A stretch of DNA of 64,000 nucleotides from Streptomyces aureoverticillatus (GTDB lineage: Bacteria > Actinomycetota > Actinomycetes > Streptomycetales > Streptomycetaceae): contig NZ_BMSY01000015.1 in the NCBI RefSeq assembly GCF_014649395.1, positions 62,001 to 126,000 on the forward strand, given 5' to 3'. The number at the start of each line of letters is the position of its first letter. Within the stretch, counting starts at the first letter, position 1. The notes beneath the pieces are model-generated. The model did no database searches, had not been told where the DNA came from, and was given only the letters and a program-made list of their open reading frames with translations. The translations under genes were made by a program, and so were the position numbers. Below are positions 8,169 through 15,982 of the stretch, piece after piece.

Positions 8169-9128
8169 GTGTACGACCTCCACCGCCTCCGCCTGCTGCG
8201 CGAGCTCAAGCACCGCGGCACCCTCGCGGCCGTCGCCGCCGCACTCTCGTACAGCCCCTCGTCCGTCTCCCAGCAGCTCTCCCAACTGGAGGCCGAAGCG
8301 GGCGTACCGCTCCTCGAACCGGTCGGCCGGCGCGTGCGCCTCACCGAGCAGGCCGAGATCCTGGTCGCGCACACCGAGGCCGTCCTCGAACGCCTGGAGC
8401 GGGCCGAGGCGGACATCGCCGCCTCGCTGACCGGCCTCACCGGGACGGTCCGCGTCGCCGCCTTCCAGACCGCGGCCCTCGCACTCATTCCCACCGCGCT
8501 GACCCTGCTGCGCGCGGCCCACCCGGGCCTGCGCCCGCACGTCACGCAACTGGAACCGGAGGCCGCCCTGCCCGCGCTGCTCGCCCGCGACTTCGACCTG
8601 GTCGTCGCGGAGGAGTACCCGGGGACCCCGGAGGGCGGGACGGCCGGGCTCCGCGACGACGTGCTGGAGCGGGAGGAGTTGTGCGTGGACCAGCTGCGGC
8701 TCGCCCTTCCGGAGGCCGGTCCGGAGCCCGGTCCGGCGGACGCGGAGGGGGAGGCCGGTGACCCGCGCGGCGCGCTGCGCGCGCTGGCGGGCGGCCGCCC
8801 CTGGGTCATGGAGCCCGACGGCAGCGCGGCCCGGCGCTGGGCGACGGCGGTGTGCCGCGCCGCCGGGTTCGAGCCCGACGTCCGGTTCGAGTCGCCCGAC
8901 CTGCTGCTCCACCTGCGGCTCGTGGAACAGGGGCACGCCGTCGCGTTCCTGCCGGACCTGGTGTGGCACGCGGGCCCGCCGACGGTCGCGCTGCGGCCGC
9001 TGCCGCCGGGGCAGCACGCCCGGGCGCTGTTCACGGTCGTACGCCGCGGCCGCGGCCGGCACCCGGCGGTGGCCGCGCTCCGGAGCGCCCTCCGGGAGGC
9101 GGCGCGGCCCTCGACGCCGACGCTCTGA
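8169..9128 (+). CDS. LysR-family transcriptional regulator
   Basis: A 319-residue LysR protein with the N-terminal HTH (LHRLRLLRELKHRGTLAAVA ... SYSPSSVSQQLSQLEAEAG) and a periplasmic-binding-like effector domain. GTG 8169 is preceded by GGAGG at 8154-8158; longer starts would run through the divergent promoter. The 124-base intergenic region shared with the lyase contains an AT-rich stretch (ATATTCATCGGAAAAG), the usual LysR site location. It probably activates the lyase in response to its substrate. Confidence 0.9.
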   Translation: MYDLHRLRLLRELKHRGTLAAVAAALSYSPSSVSQQLSQLEAEAGVPLLEPVGRRVRLTEQAEILVAHTEAVLERLERAEADIAASLTGLTGTVRVAAFQTAALALIPTALTLLRAAHPGLRPHVTQLEPEAALPALLARDFDLVVAEEYPGTPEGGTAGLRDDVLEREELCVDQLRLALPEAGPEPGPADAEGEAGDPRGALRALAGGRPWVMEPDGSAARRWATAVCRAAGFEPDVRFESPDLLLHLRLVEQGHAVAFLPDLVWHAGPPTVALRPLPPGQHARALFTVVRRGRGRHPAVAALRSALREAARPSTPTL

Positions 9129-9170
9129 CCGGCGCCGCGGCGTGGCGTGCCGCGGCGTGCGGTGCGGCGT

Positions 9171-9215
9171 TGCGTGGTGCGCAGTGGTGCGCAGTGGTGC
9201 GCAGTGGTGCGCCAG
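9171..9215. repeat. 10-bp tandem repeat in the LysR-DUF4097 gap
   Basis: GCAGTGGTGC is repeated exactly three times at 9181-9210, with partial copies on both sides. It lies in the 364-base non-coding interval 9129-9492, which otherwise holds only the TGGCGYCA sites listed next. Confidence 0.8.
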
Positions 9216-9317
9216 TGGTGCCGCCTTGGTGTCACGCCTCCTCGTGTGCCCCCCGCCGTGCCGCCCCCACCACACCTTGCCGTCGCTTTCCGGCCCCGTT
9301 GGCGCGCCGACACCTAG

Positions 9318-9379
9318 TGGCGCCACCTGTGCGCCATGAGGGCTTGCATTGGCGCCATGGTGATGCCATGCTGGCGTCA
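9318..9379. promoter_or_regulatory. Cluster of TGGCGYCA operator-like sites upstream of DUF4097 gene
   Basis: Three near-identical octamers occur: TGGCGCCA at 9318-9325 and 9350-9357, and TGGCGTCA at 9372-9379, with a related GATGCCAT between the last two. Related DUF4097 operons in other streptomycetes often start with a small ribbon-helix-helix (HicB-like) gene and similar sites (recollection). No such gene is present here. Confidence 0.45.
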
Positions 9380-9492
9380 TGAGCAGCACGGCTCCAGGGG
9401 CTGAGAACAGCGGCCCACCGGAGCGACGTACGACAACTCATCCGGCCGCTGCCGAGCAGCGGCTCCGCACACCTCACCCAGACAGGACGGCC

Positions 9493-10329
9493 ATGCCTGC
9501 TTTCGACACTCCCGAGCCCCTCTCCGCCACCGTCGAGTTCGACCTCGGTACCGCCCGCATCGTCGCCTCCAAGCGCCTCGACACCGTCGTCTCCGTCCTC
9601 CCGACCGACGGCCGCAAGGGCGCCGACGTGAAGGCCGCGGAGCAGACCGAGGTCACCTGCGGCAACGGCCGCCTGGTGGTCAAGGGCCCCAAGCAGCGCT
9701 CGATCTTCGGCAAGAGCGGCTCGCTGGAGATCACCATCGAGCTGCCGGCCGGCTCGGACGTCCGGGGCGTGGTGGCCGCCGGTTCCTTCACCGCCGAAGG
9801 CCGCCTCGGGGACTGCCGGTTCGAATGTGCCGCCGGTGACATCAGCGTCGCGGAGGTGGGCGCCGCCTTCCTCAAGACCGAATCCGGCAACGTCCGCATG
9901 GACCGCGCCACCGGCGACGCGGAGGTGCAGGCCGCAGGCCGTGTCGACGTCGGCAGCATCGTGGGCGCCGCCACCGTCAAGAACCTCAGGGGCGCGATCA
10001 ACCTCGGCGAGGTCACCGGCGAGCTGCGCATCAGCTCCACCACCGGCGGTGTCTCCGTGGGCCTCGCACACGGCGACGTCGAGGCCACGTCGGTGGAGGG
10101 CCCGATCAAGGTCCGTGAGGTGGTTCGCGGCCAGGTCAACCTGACGGCCACCCACGGCGACCTCGAAGTCGGCATCAACCAGGCCAGCGCGGCCTGGCTC
10201 GAGACCAACTCCATGGCGGGCACGACCCGGAACCTGATGGGCTCCACCGACGGCACCGGCCCGGGCGCGGAGACCGTCAAGGTGCACGCCCGCACCACCG
10301 TCGGCGACGTCGTGATCCGCCGCGCCTGA
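9493..10329 (+). CDS. DUF4097 beta-strand-repeat protein
   Basis: A 278-residue protein made almost entirely of short repeating beta units (GDISVAEVGAAF, GNVRMDRATGDAEV, GRVDVGSIVGAAT, GAINLGEVTGELRI), the signature of a DUF4097 right-handed beta solenoid. No signal peptide or helix is visible, so it is probably cytoplasmic. ATG 9493 with AGGA five bases upstream is preferred; an earlier in-frame ATG at 9379 adds a 38-residue low-complexity tail and has no ribosome site. It is followed by an ABC ATPase, as in related operons, but the usual permease is missing. Function unknown. Confidence 0.85.
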   Translation: MPAFDTPEPLSATVEFDLGTARIVASKRLDTVVSVLPTDGRKGADVKAAEQTEVTCGNGRLVVKGPKQRSIFGKSGSLEITIELPAGSDVRGVVAAGSFTAEGRLGDCRFECAAGDISVAEVGAAFLKTESGNVRMDRATGDAEVQAAGRVDVGSIVGAATVKNLRGAINLGEVTGELRISSTTGGVSVGLAHGDVEATSVEGPIKVREVVRGQVNLTATHGDLEVGINQASAAWLETNSMAGTTRNLMGSTDGTGPGAETVKVHARTTVGDVVIRRA

Positions 10330-10343
10330 CGGCGCGCGCAGAG

Positions 10344-10492
10344 CTTGCGAGAACCGCACGGCGCGCGGACCTCAAGATCCACATGGCGCGCGGAGCCTCA
10401 AGAGCCACACAGCGCACAGCACCTCAAGAACCACACGGCGCACAGCACCTCAAGAACCACACAGCGCAAAGAACCTCGAGAACCACAAGGAC
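10344..10492. repeat. 26-bp tandem array between DUF4097 and ABC ATPase genes
   Basis: Copies of a unit near CCTCAAGAACCACACAGCGC start at 10344 (degenerate), 10370, 10396, 10422, 10448 and 10474, an exact 26-bp period that diverges toward the ends. It is followed by two direct copies of CTCGAACCCACT at 10497-10520. The period is not a multiple of three and the array lies in the 5' leader of the ATPase gene. Confidence 0.9.
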
Positions 10493-10545
10493 CGCCCTCG
10501 AACCCACTCTCGAACCCACTACGGAAGAAGCAAGGAGGCGGCACG

Positions 10546-11541
10546 ATGGCTGCCACCACCGGTTCGACCGCCCCGGTGAAGGGGATCACCGCTCAGGGGT
10601 TGCGCAAGTCGTACGCCGAGAAGGTCGTACTCGACGGGATCGACATCCAGGTCCCCGAAGGCACGGTCTACGCCCTGCTCGGTCCGAACGGCGCGGGCAA
10701 GACCACCACGGTCCACATCCTGGCCACCCTGATCTCCCACGACGCCGGGGAGGCCCGGATCGCGGGCCACGACCTGGACCAGGAGCCGGATGCCGTCCGC
10801 GCGTCCATCGGCGTCACCGGGCAGTTCGCCGCCGTCGACGGCCTGCTCACCGCCGAGGAGAACATCCTCCTCATGGCGGACCTGCAGCACCTGGACAAGG
10901 CCGAGGGCGAGCGCCGCGCCGCCGAGCTCCTGGAGCGCTTCGACCTCGCCGAGGTCGCCAAGAAGCACGCGTCCACCTTCTCCGGCGGCATGCGCCGCAA
11001 GCTCGACCTGGCGATGACCCTGGTCGGCAAGCCGCAGATCATCTTCCTGGACGAGCCGACGACGGGTCTCGACCCGCGTAGCCGCCGCTCGATGTGGGAC
11101 GTCATCCGCGGCCTCGTCGCCGACGGCGTCACGATCTTCCTCACCACCCAGTACCTGGAAGAGGCCGACCAACTGGCCGACCGGATCGCCGTCCTGGACT
11201 ACGGCAAGATCGTCGCCGAGGGCACGGCGGACGAGCTCAAGCGCCGCATCCCCGGCGGCCACATCCGCCTCCGGTTCAACGACATCCAGCACATGGACGC
11301 CGCCGCGCAGCGCCTCGCGCTCTCCACGGTCACCCGTGACGACGAGTCGCTGAGCCTGCAGATCCCGAGCGACGGCTCCATCCCCGCCCTGCGCGCCGTC
11401 CTCGACATCCTGGAGGGCTCCGGCATCCACGCCGAGGCACTCACCGTGCAGACCCCCGACCTGGACGACGTGTTCCTCGCCCTCACCGGCCACGGCCGCA
11501 AGCCCGCGCCTGCGGAAGACCGACCGGAGGCCAAGCGCTGA
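10546..11541 (+). CDS. Daunorubicin-resistance-type ABC ATPase without an adjacent permease
   Basis: A 331-residue DrrA-like ATPase: Walker A GPNGAGKTT, signature FSGGMRRKLDLA, Walker B IIFLDEPTTGLDPRSR, then LTTQYLEEADQLADRI and the DrrA C-terminal domain. ATG 10546 has an ideal AAGGAGG seven bases upstream. The next gene (11625) is a methyltransferase, not an ABC-2 permease, so a partner must be encoded elsewhere or the operon has lost it. It closely resembles the ATPase at 1743, whose permease DrrB might be shared (inference). Confidence 0.92.
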   Translation: MAATTGSTAPVKGITAQGLRKSYAEKVVLDGIDIQVPEGTVYALLGPNGAGKTTTVHILATLISHDAGEARIAGHDLDQEPDAVRASIGVTGQFAAVDGLLTAEENILLMADLQHLDKAEGERRAAELLERFDLAEVAKKHASTFSGGMRRKLDLAMTLVGKPQIIFLDEPTTGLDPRSRRSMWDVIRGLVADGVTIFLTTQYLEEADQLADRIAVLDYGKIVAEGTADELKRRIPGGHIRLRFNDIQHMDAAAQRLALSTVTRDDESLSLQIPSDGSIPALRAVLDILEGSGIHAEALTVQTPDLDDVFLALTGHGRKPAPAEDRPEAKR

Positions 11542-11624
11542 GCCACAATCCGGTTGCCGCGCCCCGGCCCCGCTGACAGGGTCTCGCCCACAGGACGAGG
11601 GCGGTACGCACAACGGGAGTGGCC

Positions 11625-12485
11625 ATGGCCGTGGGCTGGGAGTGGGACGACGCGCTGTTCCTGGGGGCGGCTCCCTACTACCGACGCGGGCGGATCCCGT
11701 ACGCTCCGGGCCTCGTCGACGTGCTCGCCGAAGCGTTGGAGCTCGACGGCCGGGGACGGCTCCTCGACATGGGATGCGGCCCCGGCACCCTCGCCGTGCC
11801 CCTGGCGCACCTGTTCGGCGAGGTGGTCGGCGTGGACCCGGACGAGGGGATGATCGCCGAGGCCGGGCGGGCCGCGGCCGAGGCGGGTGTGACGGCAAAG
11901 GTGCGGTGGGTGCGGGCCAGGGCCGAGGAACTGCCCGCCGGTCTGGGTACGTTCACCGTCGCGACCTTCGCCCAGTCCTTCCACTGGATGGACCGCGACC
12001 TGGTGGCGGCGAAGGTCAGGGACCTGCTCCGGCCAGGCGGGTCCCTGGTGCACGTCTCGGACCTGAAGCCGGAGCCCCGGGCCGCCGACACCGCCGACAC
12101 CGCCGAGACCGTCCACGACCTCCCGCACCCGGCGGTTCCGTACGAGGCGGTGGACGAGCTGGTCAGGCGATATCTGGGCCCGGTCCGGCGGGCCGGCCGC
12201 GGGCTGCTGCCGCAGGGGACGCCCGGCGGCGAGGCCGAGGTGTACGCCCGGGCGGGGTTCGCCGGCCCGCGGCGCCTCGTCGTCCCCGGCGGGCAGGCGC
12301 TGGTCCGCACGCGGGACGACGTCGTCGCGGGCGTGTTCTCCCGGTCCTTCTCGGCCCCGCACCTCTTCGGCGAGCGCCGGGACGCCTTCGAGGCGGACCT
12401 CGACCGGCTGCTGCGGGAGGCCTCCCCGTCGGGCCGGTTCTCCGAACGCCGACCGGGCACCGAGGTGTTCGTCTGGCGCAAGTGA
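11625..12485 (+). CDS. Class I SAM-dependent methyltransferase
   Basis: A 286-residue methyltransferase: motif I LLDMGCGPGTLAVPL, post-I EVVGVDPDEGMI and motif IV FAQSFHWMD, of the Methyltransf_11/UbiE type. The N-terminal WDDALFLGAAPYYRRGR resembles trans-aconitate or small-molecule methyltransferases. ATG 11625 is chosen because GGGAG lies five bases upstream; GTG 11619 overlaps that site. Substrate unknown. It stands alone between the ABC ATPase and the ECF41 operon. Confidence 0.85.
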   Translation: MAVGWEWDDALFLGAAPYYRRGRIPYAPGLVDVLAEALELDGRGRLLDMGCGPGTLAVPLAHLFGEVVGVDPDEGMIAEAGRAAAEAGVTAKVRWVRARAEELPAGLGTFTVATFAQSFHWMDRDLVAAKVRDLLRPGGSLVHVSDLKPEPRAADTADTAETVHDLPHPAVPYEAVDELVRRYLGPVRRAGRGLLPQGTPGGEAEVYARAGFAGPRRLVVPGGQALVRTRDDVVAGVFSRSFSAPHLFGERRDAFEADLDRLLREASPSGRFSERRPGTEVFVWRK

Positions 12486-12502
12486 CCGGACGCGCGGCGG
12501 GT

Positions 12503-12529
12503 TGTCACATCCGCGCACGCGCCGGTGTC
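12503..12529 (+). promoter_or_regulatory. ECF41-type promoter of the AhpD-like/sigma operon
   Basis: TGTCACA (12503-12509), exactly 16 bases, then TGTC (12526-12529). The published ECF41 consensus is TGTCACA-N16-CGTC. It is upstream of an operon that encodes an ECF41 sigma factor, so autoregulation is likely. Confidence 0.8.
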
Positions 12530-12542
12530 TTCATGTCGAGCA

Positions 12543-12594
12543 CGTACGAAGCGCTCGTACGCAGCACACGTACGCAGCACTCGTACGCGCCAGA
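12543..12594. repeat. 13-bp CGTACG tandem array in the operon leader
   Basis: CGTACG recurs at 12543, 12556, 12569 and 12582, an exact 13-bp period. It lies within the transcript leader between the ECF41 promoter and the ribosome site GGAGG (12622-12626). A similar 10-bp CGTACGCAGT array lies in the leader of the second ECF41 gene. Confidence 0.85.
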
Positions 12595-12631
12595 CATTCG
12601 AAGCACACGCATCACATATATGGAGGCCACC

Positions 12632-13216
12632 ATGGCGCTGCGCATTCCGAAGGCGGAACTTCCCACCGAGCTCAGCGAGACGATGATCGAGCAGTTCGGC
12701 GCCGTGCCCGAGCCCTTCGAGGTGACGGGGCACAACCCCAAGGTCTCCGAGGACTCCGCGGAGATCGGGGGCAGGGTGAACGCCTGGGACATGGCCGAGG
12801 AGAGCCTCAAGACGTTCGCGCACATGGCGGTGGCCGCGCAGGTCGGCTGCAGCTGGTGCCTCGACATCAACTACTTCCAGGCGCTGCACAAGGACCTGGA
12901 CCTGGCCAAGGCCAGCCAGGTGCCGCGCTGGCGGGAGTCGGACGTGTTCACGCCGCTGGAGCGGGACGTACTCGCGTACGCGGAGGCCATGACGAACACG
13001 CCGCCGACCGTCACCGACGAGCTGTACGCGGGCCTGCTCGACCGGCTCGGCCCGGCGGCGATGGTCGAACTGACCGCGGTGATCGGCTTCGCCAACATGT
13101 CGACCAGGAACAACTCGGCGCACGGGATCACCTCGCAGGGCTTCTCGGAAGCGTGCGAGATCCCGCTGGCCGCGCGCCCGCAGGCGCCCGAAGCGAAGGC
13201 GACGCCCGCGGCATGA
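12632..13216 (+). CDS. Carboxymuconolactone decarboxylase/AhpD-like protein (ECF41 target)
   Basis: A 194-residue AhpD-fold protein with the redox motif C73-S-W-C76 in an otherwise typical helix (MAVAAQVGCSWCLDINY). Family members are peroxidase-like or act on small ring substrates; the substrate here is unknown. ATG 12632 has GGAGG five bases upstream. The gene overlaps the ECF41 sigma gene by ATGA, so the two are translated together. AhpD-like (carboxymuconolactone decarboxylase) genes are one of the three hallmark neighbours of ECF41 factors, which supports it as the direct target. Confidence 0.92.
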   Translation: MALRIPKAELPTELSETMIEQFGAVPEPFEVTGHNPKVSEDSAEIGGRVNAWDMAEESLKTFAHMAVAAQVGCSWCLDINYFQALHKDLDLAKASQVPRWRESDVFTPLERDVLAYAEAMTNTPPTVTDELYAGLLDRLGPAAMVELTAVIGFANMSTRNNSAHGITSQGFSEACEIPLAARPQAPEAKATPAA

Positions 13217-14091
13217 CCGACGACCCGCACACCGATCCGTACGTCACCCATCGCACCCTGCTGTTCACGGTCGCCTACGAGATGCTCGGGTCGGCGGCCG
13301 ACGCGGAGGACGTGCTGCAGGAGTCCTGGCTGCGGTGGGCCGGCGTGGACCGGGCGCAGGTGCGTGACCCGCGGGCGTACCTCGTCCGGCTCGTCACGCG
13401 GCAGGCGCTCAACCGGCTGCGCACGCTGTCCCGCAGCCGTGAGGACTACGTCGGCGAGTGGCTGCCGGAACCGCTGCTCACCAGCCCGGACGTCGCCGAG
13501 GACGTGGAACTCGCGGAGAGTGTCTCGATCGCGATGCTGACCGTGCTCGAGACGCTCGGGCCCACGGAGCGGGCGGTGTTCGTGCTGCGCGAGGTCTTCG
13601 AGATGTCCCACGGCGAGATCGCCGAGGCCATCGGGAAGTCCCCGGCGGCGGTGCGGCAGATCGCGCGCCGGGCCCGCGAGCACGTGGCGGCCCGGCGGCC
13701 GCGGGTGCGGGTGAGCCGGTCGGAGCAGCAGGCCGTGGTGGAGCGGTTCCTGCTCGCCCTGCGCACCGGGGAGCTGCGCGACCTCCTCGCCGTCATGGCG
13801 CCGGACGTGGTCCTGATCACCGACGGCGGCGGAGTCGTGCCGGCGGCGCTCGCCCCGCTCCACGGCGCCGAAACGGTGGCGCAGCTGCTCGCCCGCGCGA
13901 GCCGGGTGGCGGCCGCGTTCGACGCGACGAGCGTCTGGCTCAACGGCGAGCCCGCGGGCCGCCTCGACCTCGACGGCGAGCCGACCACGGTGAGCCTCGC
14001 GGTGGAGCACGGACGGATCACCCGGATCTACGTGGTGCGCAACCCGCGCAAGCTGACACGACTCGACGAACCGGCCGAACTGGCCCGGTAG
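13213..14091 (+). CDS. ECF41-family RNA polymerase sigma factor with SnoaL-like C-terminal domain
   Basis: A 292-residue ECF sigma factor (SigJ/ECF41 group). Regions 2 and 4 (HRTLLFTVAYEMLGSAADAE; LGPTERAVFVLREVFEMSHG) flank the linker WLPEP at 83-87. A SnoaL/NTF2-like extension follows, with DGGG at 204-207 and NPRKL at 277-281. These three motifs mark ECF41, in which the C-terminal domain replaces a classical anti-sigma factor and regulates activity from within. The ATG overlaps the AhpD-like stop codon. The promoter at 12503-12529 fits its own recognition sequence. Confidence 0.95.
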   Translation: MTDDPHTDPYVTHRTLLFTVAYEMLGSAADAEDVLQESWLRWAGVDRAQVRDPRAYLVRLVTRQALNRLRTLSRSREDYVGEWLPEPLLTSPDVAEDVELAESVSIAMLTVLETLGPTERAVFVLREVFEMSHGEIAEAIGKSPAAVRQIARRAREHVAARRPRVRVSRSEQQAVVERFLLALRTGELRDLLAVMAPDVVLITDGGGVVPAALAPLHGAETVAQLLARASRVAAAFDATSVWLNGEPAGRLDLDGEPTTVSLAVEHGRITRIYVVRNPRKLTRLDEPAELAR

Positions 14092-14114
14092 GACGACCGT
14101 GGCGTAGCGCACTT

Positions 14115-14134
14115 TTGCAAGCGGCTGCTTGCAA
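14115..14134. promoter_or_regulatory. Palindromic operator upstream of XRE regulator
   Basis: A perfect 8-bp inverted repeat TTGCAAGC-GGCT-GCTTGCAA, 30 bases before ATG 14165. It is probably the autoregulatory site of the XRE protein. Confidence 0.7.
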
Positions 14135-14164
14135 TAGTTAGCGCGATGCGTGCAGTATCGACCC

Positions 14165-14698
14165 ATGGCATCGCTCAACGTCGGCAATCTCGGAGAGTAT
14201 CTGCGCGAGCAGCGGCGCAACGCCCAGCTCTCGCTCAGGCAGCTCGCCGATGCCGCCGGGGTGTCCAATCCGTATCTGAGCCAGATCGAGCGCGGGCTGC
14301 GCAAGCCGAGCGCCGAGGTGCTGCAGCAGGTCGCCAAGGCGCTGCGGATCTCCGCCGAGACGCTGTACGTCCGGGCCGGGATCCTCGACGAGAAGGAGCG
14401 GGACGAGCTGGAGACGCGCGCCGTCATCCTCGCCGACCCGTCCATCAACGAGCGCCAGAAGCAGGTGCTCCTGCAGATCTACGAGTCGTTCCGCAAGGAG
14501 AACGGCTTCGTGACCTCGTCGTACGAGGACGAGACCTCTTCGTACGAGGACGAGACCTCTTCGTGCGCGGACGACACCGCCTCGTACGCGGACGACACCG
14601 CCCCGGACGCGTCCCAGAACGGTGCCCGGGGCACCGCCGACACCTCCGCTGACGGCTCCCGCACGGCCGACGGCAACGACGCCGAACCCTCAAGCTGA
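14165..14698 (+). CDS. XRE-family DNA-binding protein with acidic heptad-repeat tail
   Basis: A 177-residue protein. Residues ~6-65 form a Cro/CI-type HTH (YLREQRRNAQLSLRQLADAA, GVSNPYLSQIERGLRKPS). A helical middle (~66-115) is followed by an acidic tail containing four seven-residue repeats (SSYEDET, SSYEDET, SSCADDT, ASYADDT) coded by four 21-bp units at 14516-14599. ATG 14165 follows the palindromic operator. The next gene, 31 bases downstream, encodes an HbhA-like protein, a conserved pairing in streptomycetes (recollection). The tail is likely disordered and of variable length. Confidence 0.88.
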   Translation: MASLNVGNLGEYLREQRRNAQLSLRQLADAAGVSNPYLSQIERGLRKPSAEVLQQVAKALRISAETLYVRAGILDEKERDELETRAVILADPSINERQKQVLLQIYESFRKENGFVTSSYEDETSSYEDETSSCADDTASYADDTAPDASQNGARGTADTSADGSRTADGNDAEPSS

Positions 14699-14729
14699 AG
14701 CGACACCGGAATCCGGGAGGACCATTTCC

Positions 14730-15377
14730 ATGGCCATCACCGACGACGTCCGCAAGACCCTCACCGACCCCAAGCCCCTGTACTTCTTCGCCGGCGGCGC
14801 CGACCTCGCGTACCAGCAGGCCAAGAAGGTGCCCGGCCTCATCGAGCAGTTCGCCGCCGAGGCCCCGTCCCGGATCGACGCGGTGGTCAGGACCGACCCC
14901 AAGGAGGTCCAGGACAAGGCCGCGGCGCGCGCCAAGGAGGCGCGTGAGGCCCTCCAGGCCAAGTTCGGCGAGCTCGTCAGCATCGTCGACACCGATCTGA
15001 AGAAGCTCGGCGAAAGCGCCCAGGACCTGGCCCTGCGCGGCGTCGGCGTCGCCATCGAGTACACGGTCCAGGCGCGCGAGAAGTACGACCAGGTCGCCGA
15101 GCACGGCGAGCAGACCGTGCGCACGTGGCGCGGCGAGGCCGCCGACGAGCTCGTCGAACTGGCCGAGACGGTCGAGCCGGAGGGCGGGGCGACGGACGAG
15201 GACGCCTCTGCGTCCGCCTCTGCCTCTGCTTCCTCGTCCGGCTCGGGCTCCGGCTCGGGCTCGGGCGAGCAGGACAAGGGCGCGGCCGCGGCCCGCAAGA
15301 CCTCCGCGACCACCTCGGCCAAGAAGCCCGCCGCCAAGAAGACGACGGCTAAGAAGACCACGCCGCCCGCCAAGTAG
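14730..15377 (+). CDS. HbhA-like coiled-coil protein with Lys/Ala-rich tail
   Basis: A 215-residue protein. Residues ~1-150 are long amphipathic helices (VQDKAAARAKEAREALQAKF). A Ser/Gly/Asp-rich spacer leads to a basic C-terminus with AKKPAAKKTTAKKTT repeats resembling heparin-binding hemagglutinin or histone-H1 tails. Start ATG 14730 has GGGAGG nine bases upstream. In streptomycetes such proteins are thought to bind nucleic acid or lipid rather than host heparin. It is probably co-transcribed with the XRE gene and ends at a strong terminator. Confidence 0.85.
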   Translation: MAITDDVRKTLTDPKPLYFFAGGADLAYQQAKKVPGLIEQFAAEAPSRIDAVVRTDPKEVQDKAAARAKEAREALQAKFGELVSIVDTDLKKLGESAQDLALRGVGVAIEYTVQAREKYDQVAEHGEQTVRTWRGEAADELVELAETVEPEGGATDEDASASASASASSSGSGSGSGSGEQDKGAAAARKTSATTSAKKPAAKKTTAKKTTPPAK

Positions 15378-15406
15378 CCCGGGTACGTGAGCACTGGGGC
15401 ACGAAG

Positions 15407-15437
15407 CGGGCCGGGCACTCTCGGAGTGCCCGGCCCG
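15407..15437 (+). terminator. Hairpin terminator after HbhA-like gene
   Basis: A perfect 14-bp stem CGGGCCGGGCACTC / GAGTGCCCGGCCCG with a 3-base loop, 30 bases after the stop codon. Confidence 0.85.
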
Positions 15438-15507
15438 TTGTCGGGGTAAGCGGGTACGGTGACTGCGTACGTCGCGTAGGGATACGCCGAGACTGGTGGT
15501 GGACGTT

Positions 15508-15846
15508 GTGCTGATGCAGGGGTTCGCGAACCTCATGTGGCTGCTGTCGCTGGCCCTGATCGTGTTCAGCGGCTTCGCGCTGCTCGACGCCGCGGTCCGG
15601 CGCGAGGACGCCTATCGCGCGGCGGACAAGAAGACCAAGCCGTTCTGGCTGATCATTCTTGGGATCGCCTTCGTGGTGAACCTGCTCTTCCCGATCCTGT
15701 CGTTCCTGCCCATCATCGGCCTCATCGCGACCATCGTGTACATGGTCGACGTGCGGCCCGCGCTGCGGCAGATCACCGGCGGGGGCGGCGGCCGCCGCGG
15801 CTCCAGCAGCGACGGTCCGTACGGGCCGTACAACGGCGGCCGGTGA
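15508..15846 (+). CDS. DUF2516 family small membrane protein
   Basis: A ~112-residue protein with two or three hydrophobic segments (FANLMWLLSLALIVFSGFAL, FWLIILGIAFVVNLLF, IIGLIATIVYMV) separated by a conserved charged loop (RREDAYRAADKKTKP), ending in a Gly/Ser-rich tail. This matches the actinobacterial DUF2516 family, function unknown. GTG 15508 follows GGTGG; GTG 15496 and ATG 15514 are alternatives. It is monocistronic and convergent with the phosphatase gene. Confidence 0.85.
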   Translation: MLMQGFANLMWLLSLALIVFSGFALLDAAVRREDAYRAADKKTKPFWLIILGIAFVVNLLFPILSFLPIIGLIATIVYMVDVRPALRQITGGGGGRRGSSSDGPYGPYNGGR

Positions 15847-15901
15847 GCTGTCGGCTCGGTGCAGGAGTGGCTAGCGGCCTCGGTGCAGTCGGGTGCGGTA
15901 C

Positions 15902-15943
15902 CGCGCCCTGAAGGGGCGCGGGGAACTGCGCGACCAGCCCCCA
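15902..15943. terminator. Hairpin and common Streptomyces intergenic motif
   Basis: Stem CGCGCCC / GGGCGCG (15902-15920) is followed by GGGGAACTGCGCGACCAGCC, a short element repeated in many streptomycete genomes (recollection). It lies between two convergent genes and probably ends both transcripts. Confidence 0.6.
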
Positions 15944-15982
15944 CCGGCCCGCAGGACTGGCACCGCACATCCAGCGAAGCGC

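Noticed and set aside
9129..9492. An intact HicB-like regulator before DUF4097
   Set aside because: No frame in this interval encodes a ribbon-helix-helix protein; only operator-like sites and repeats remain.
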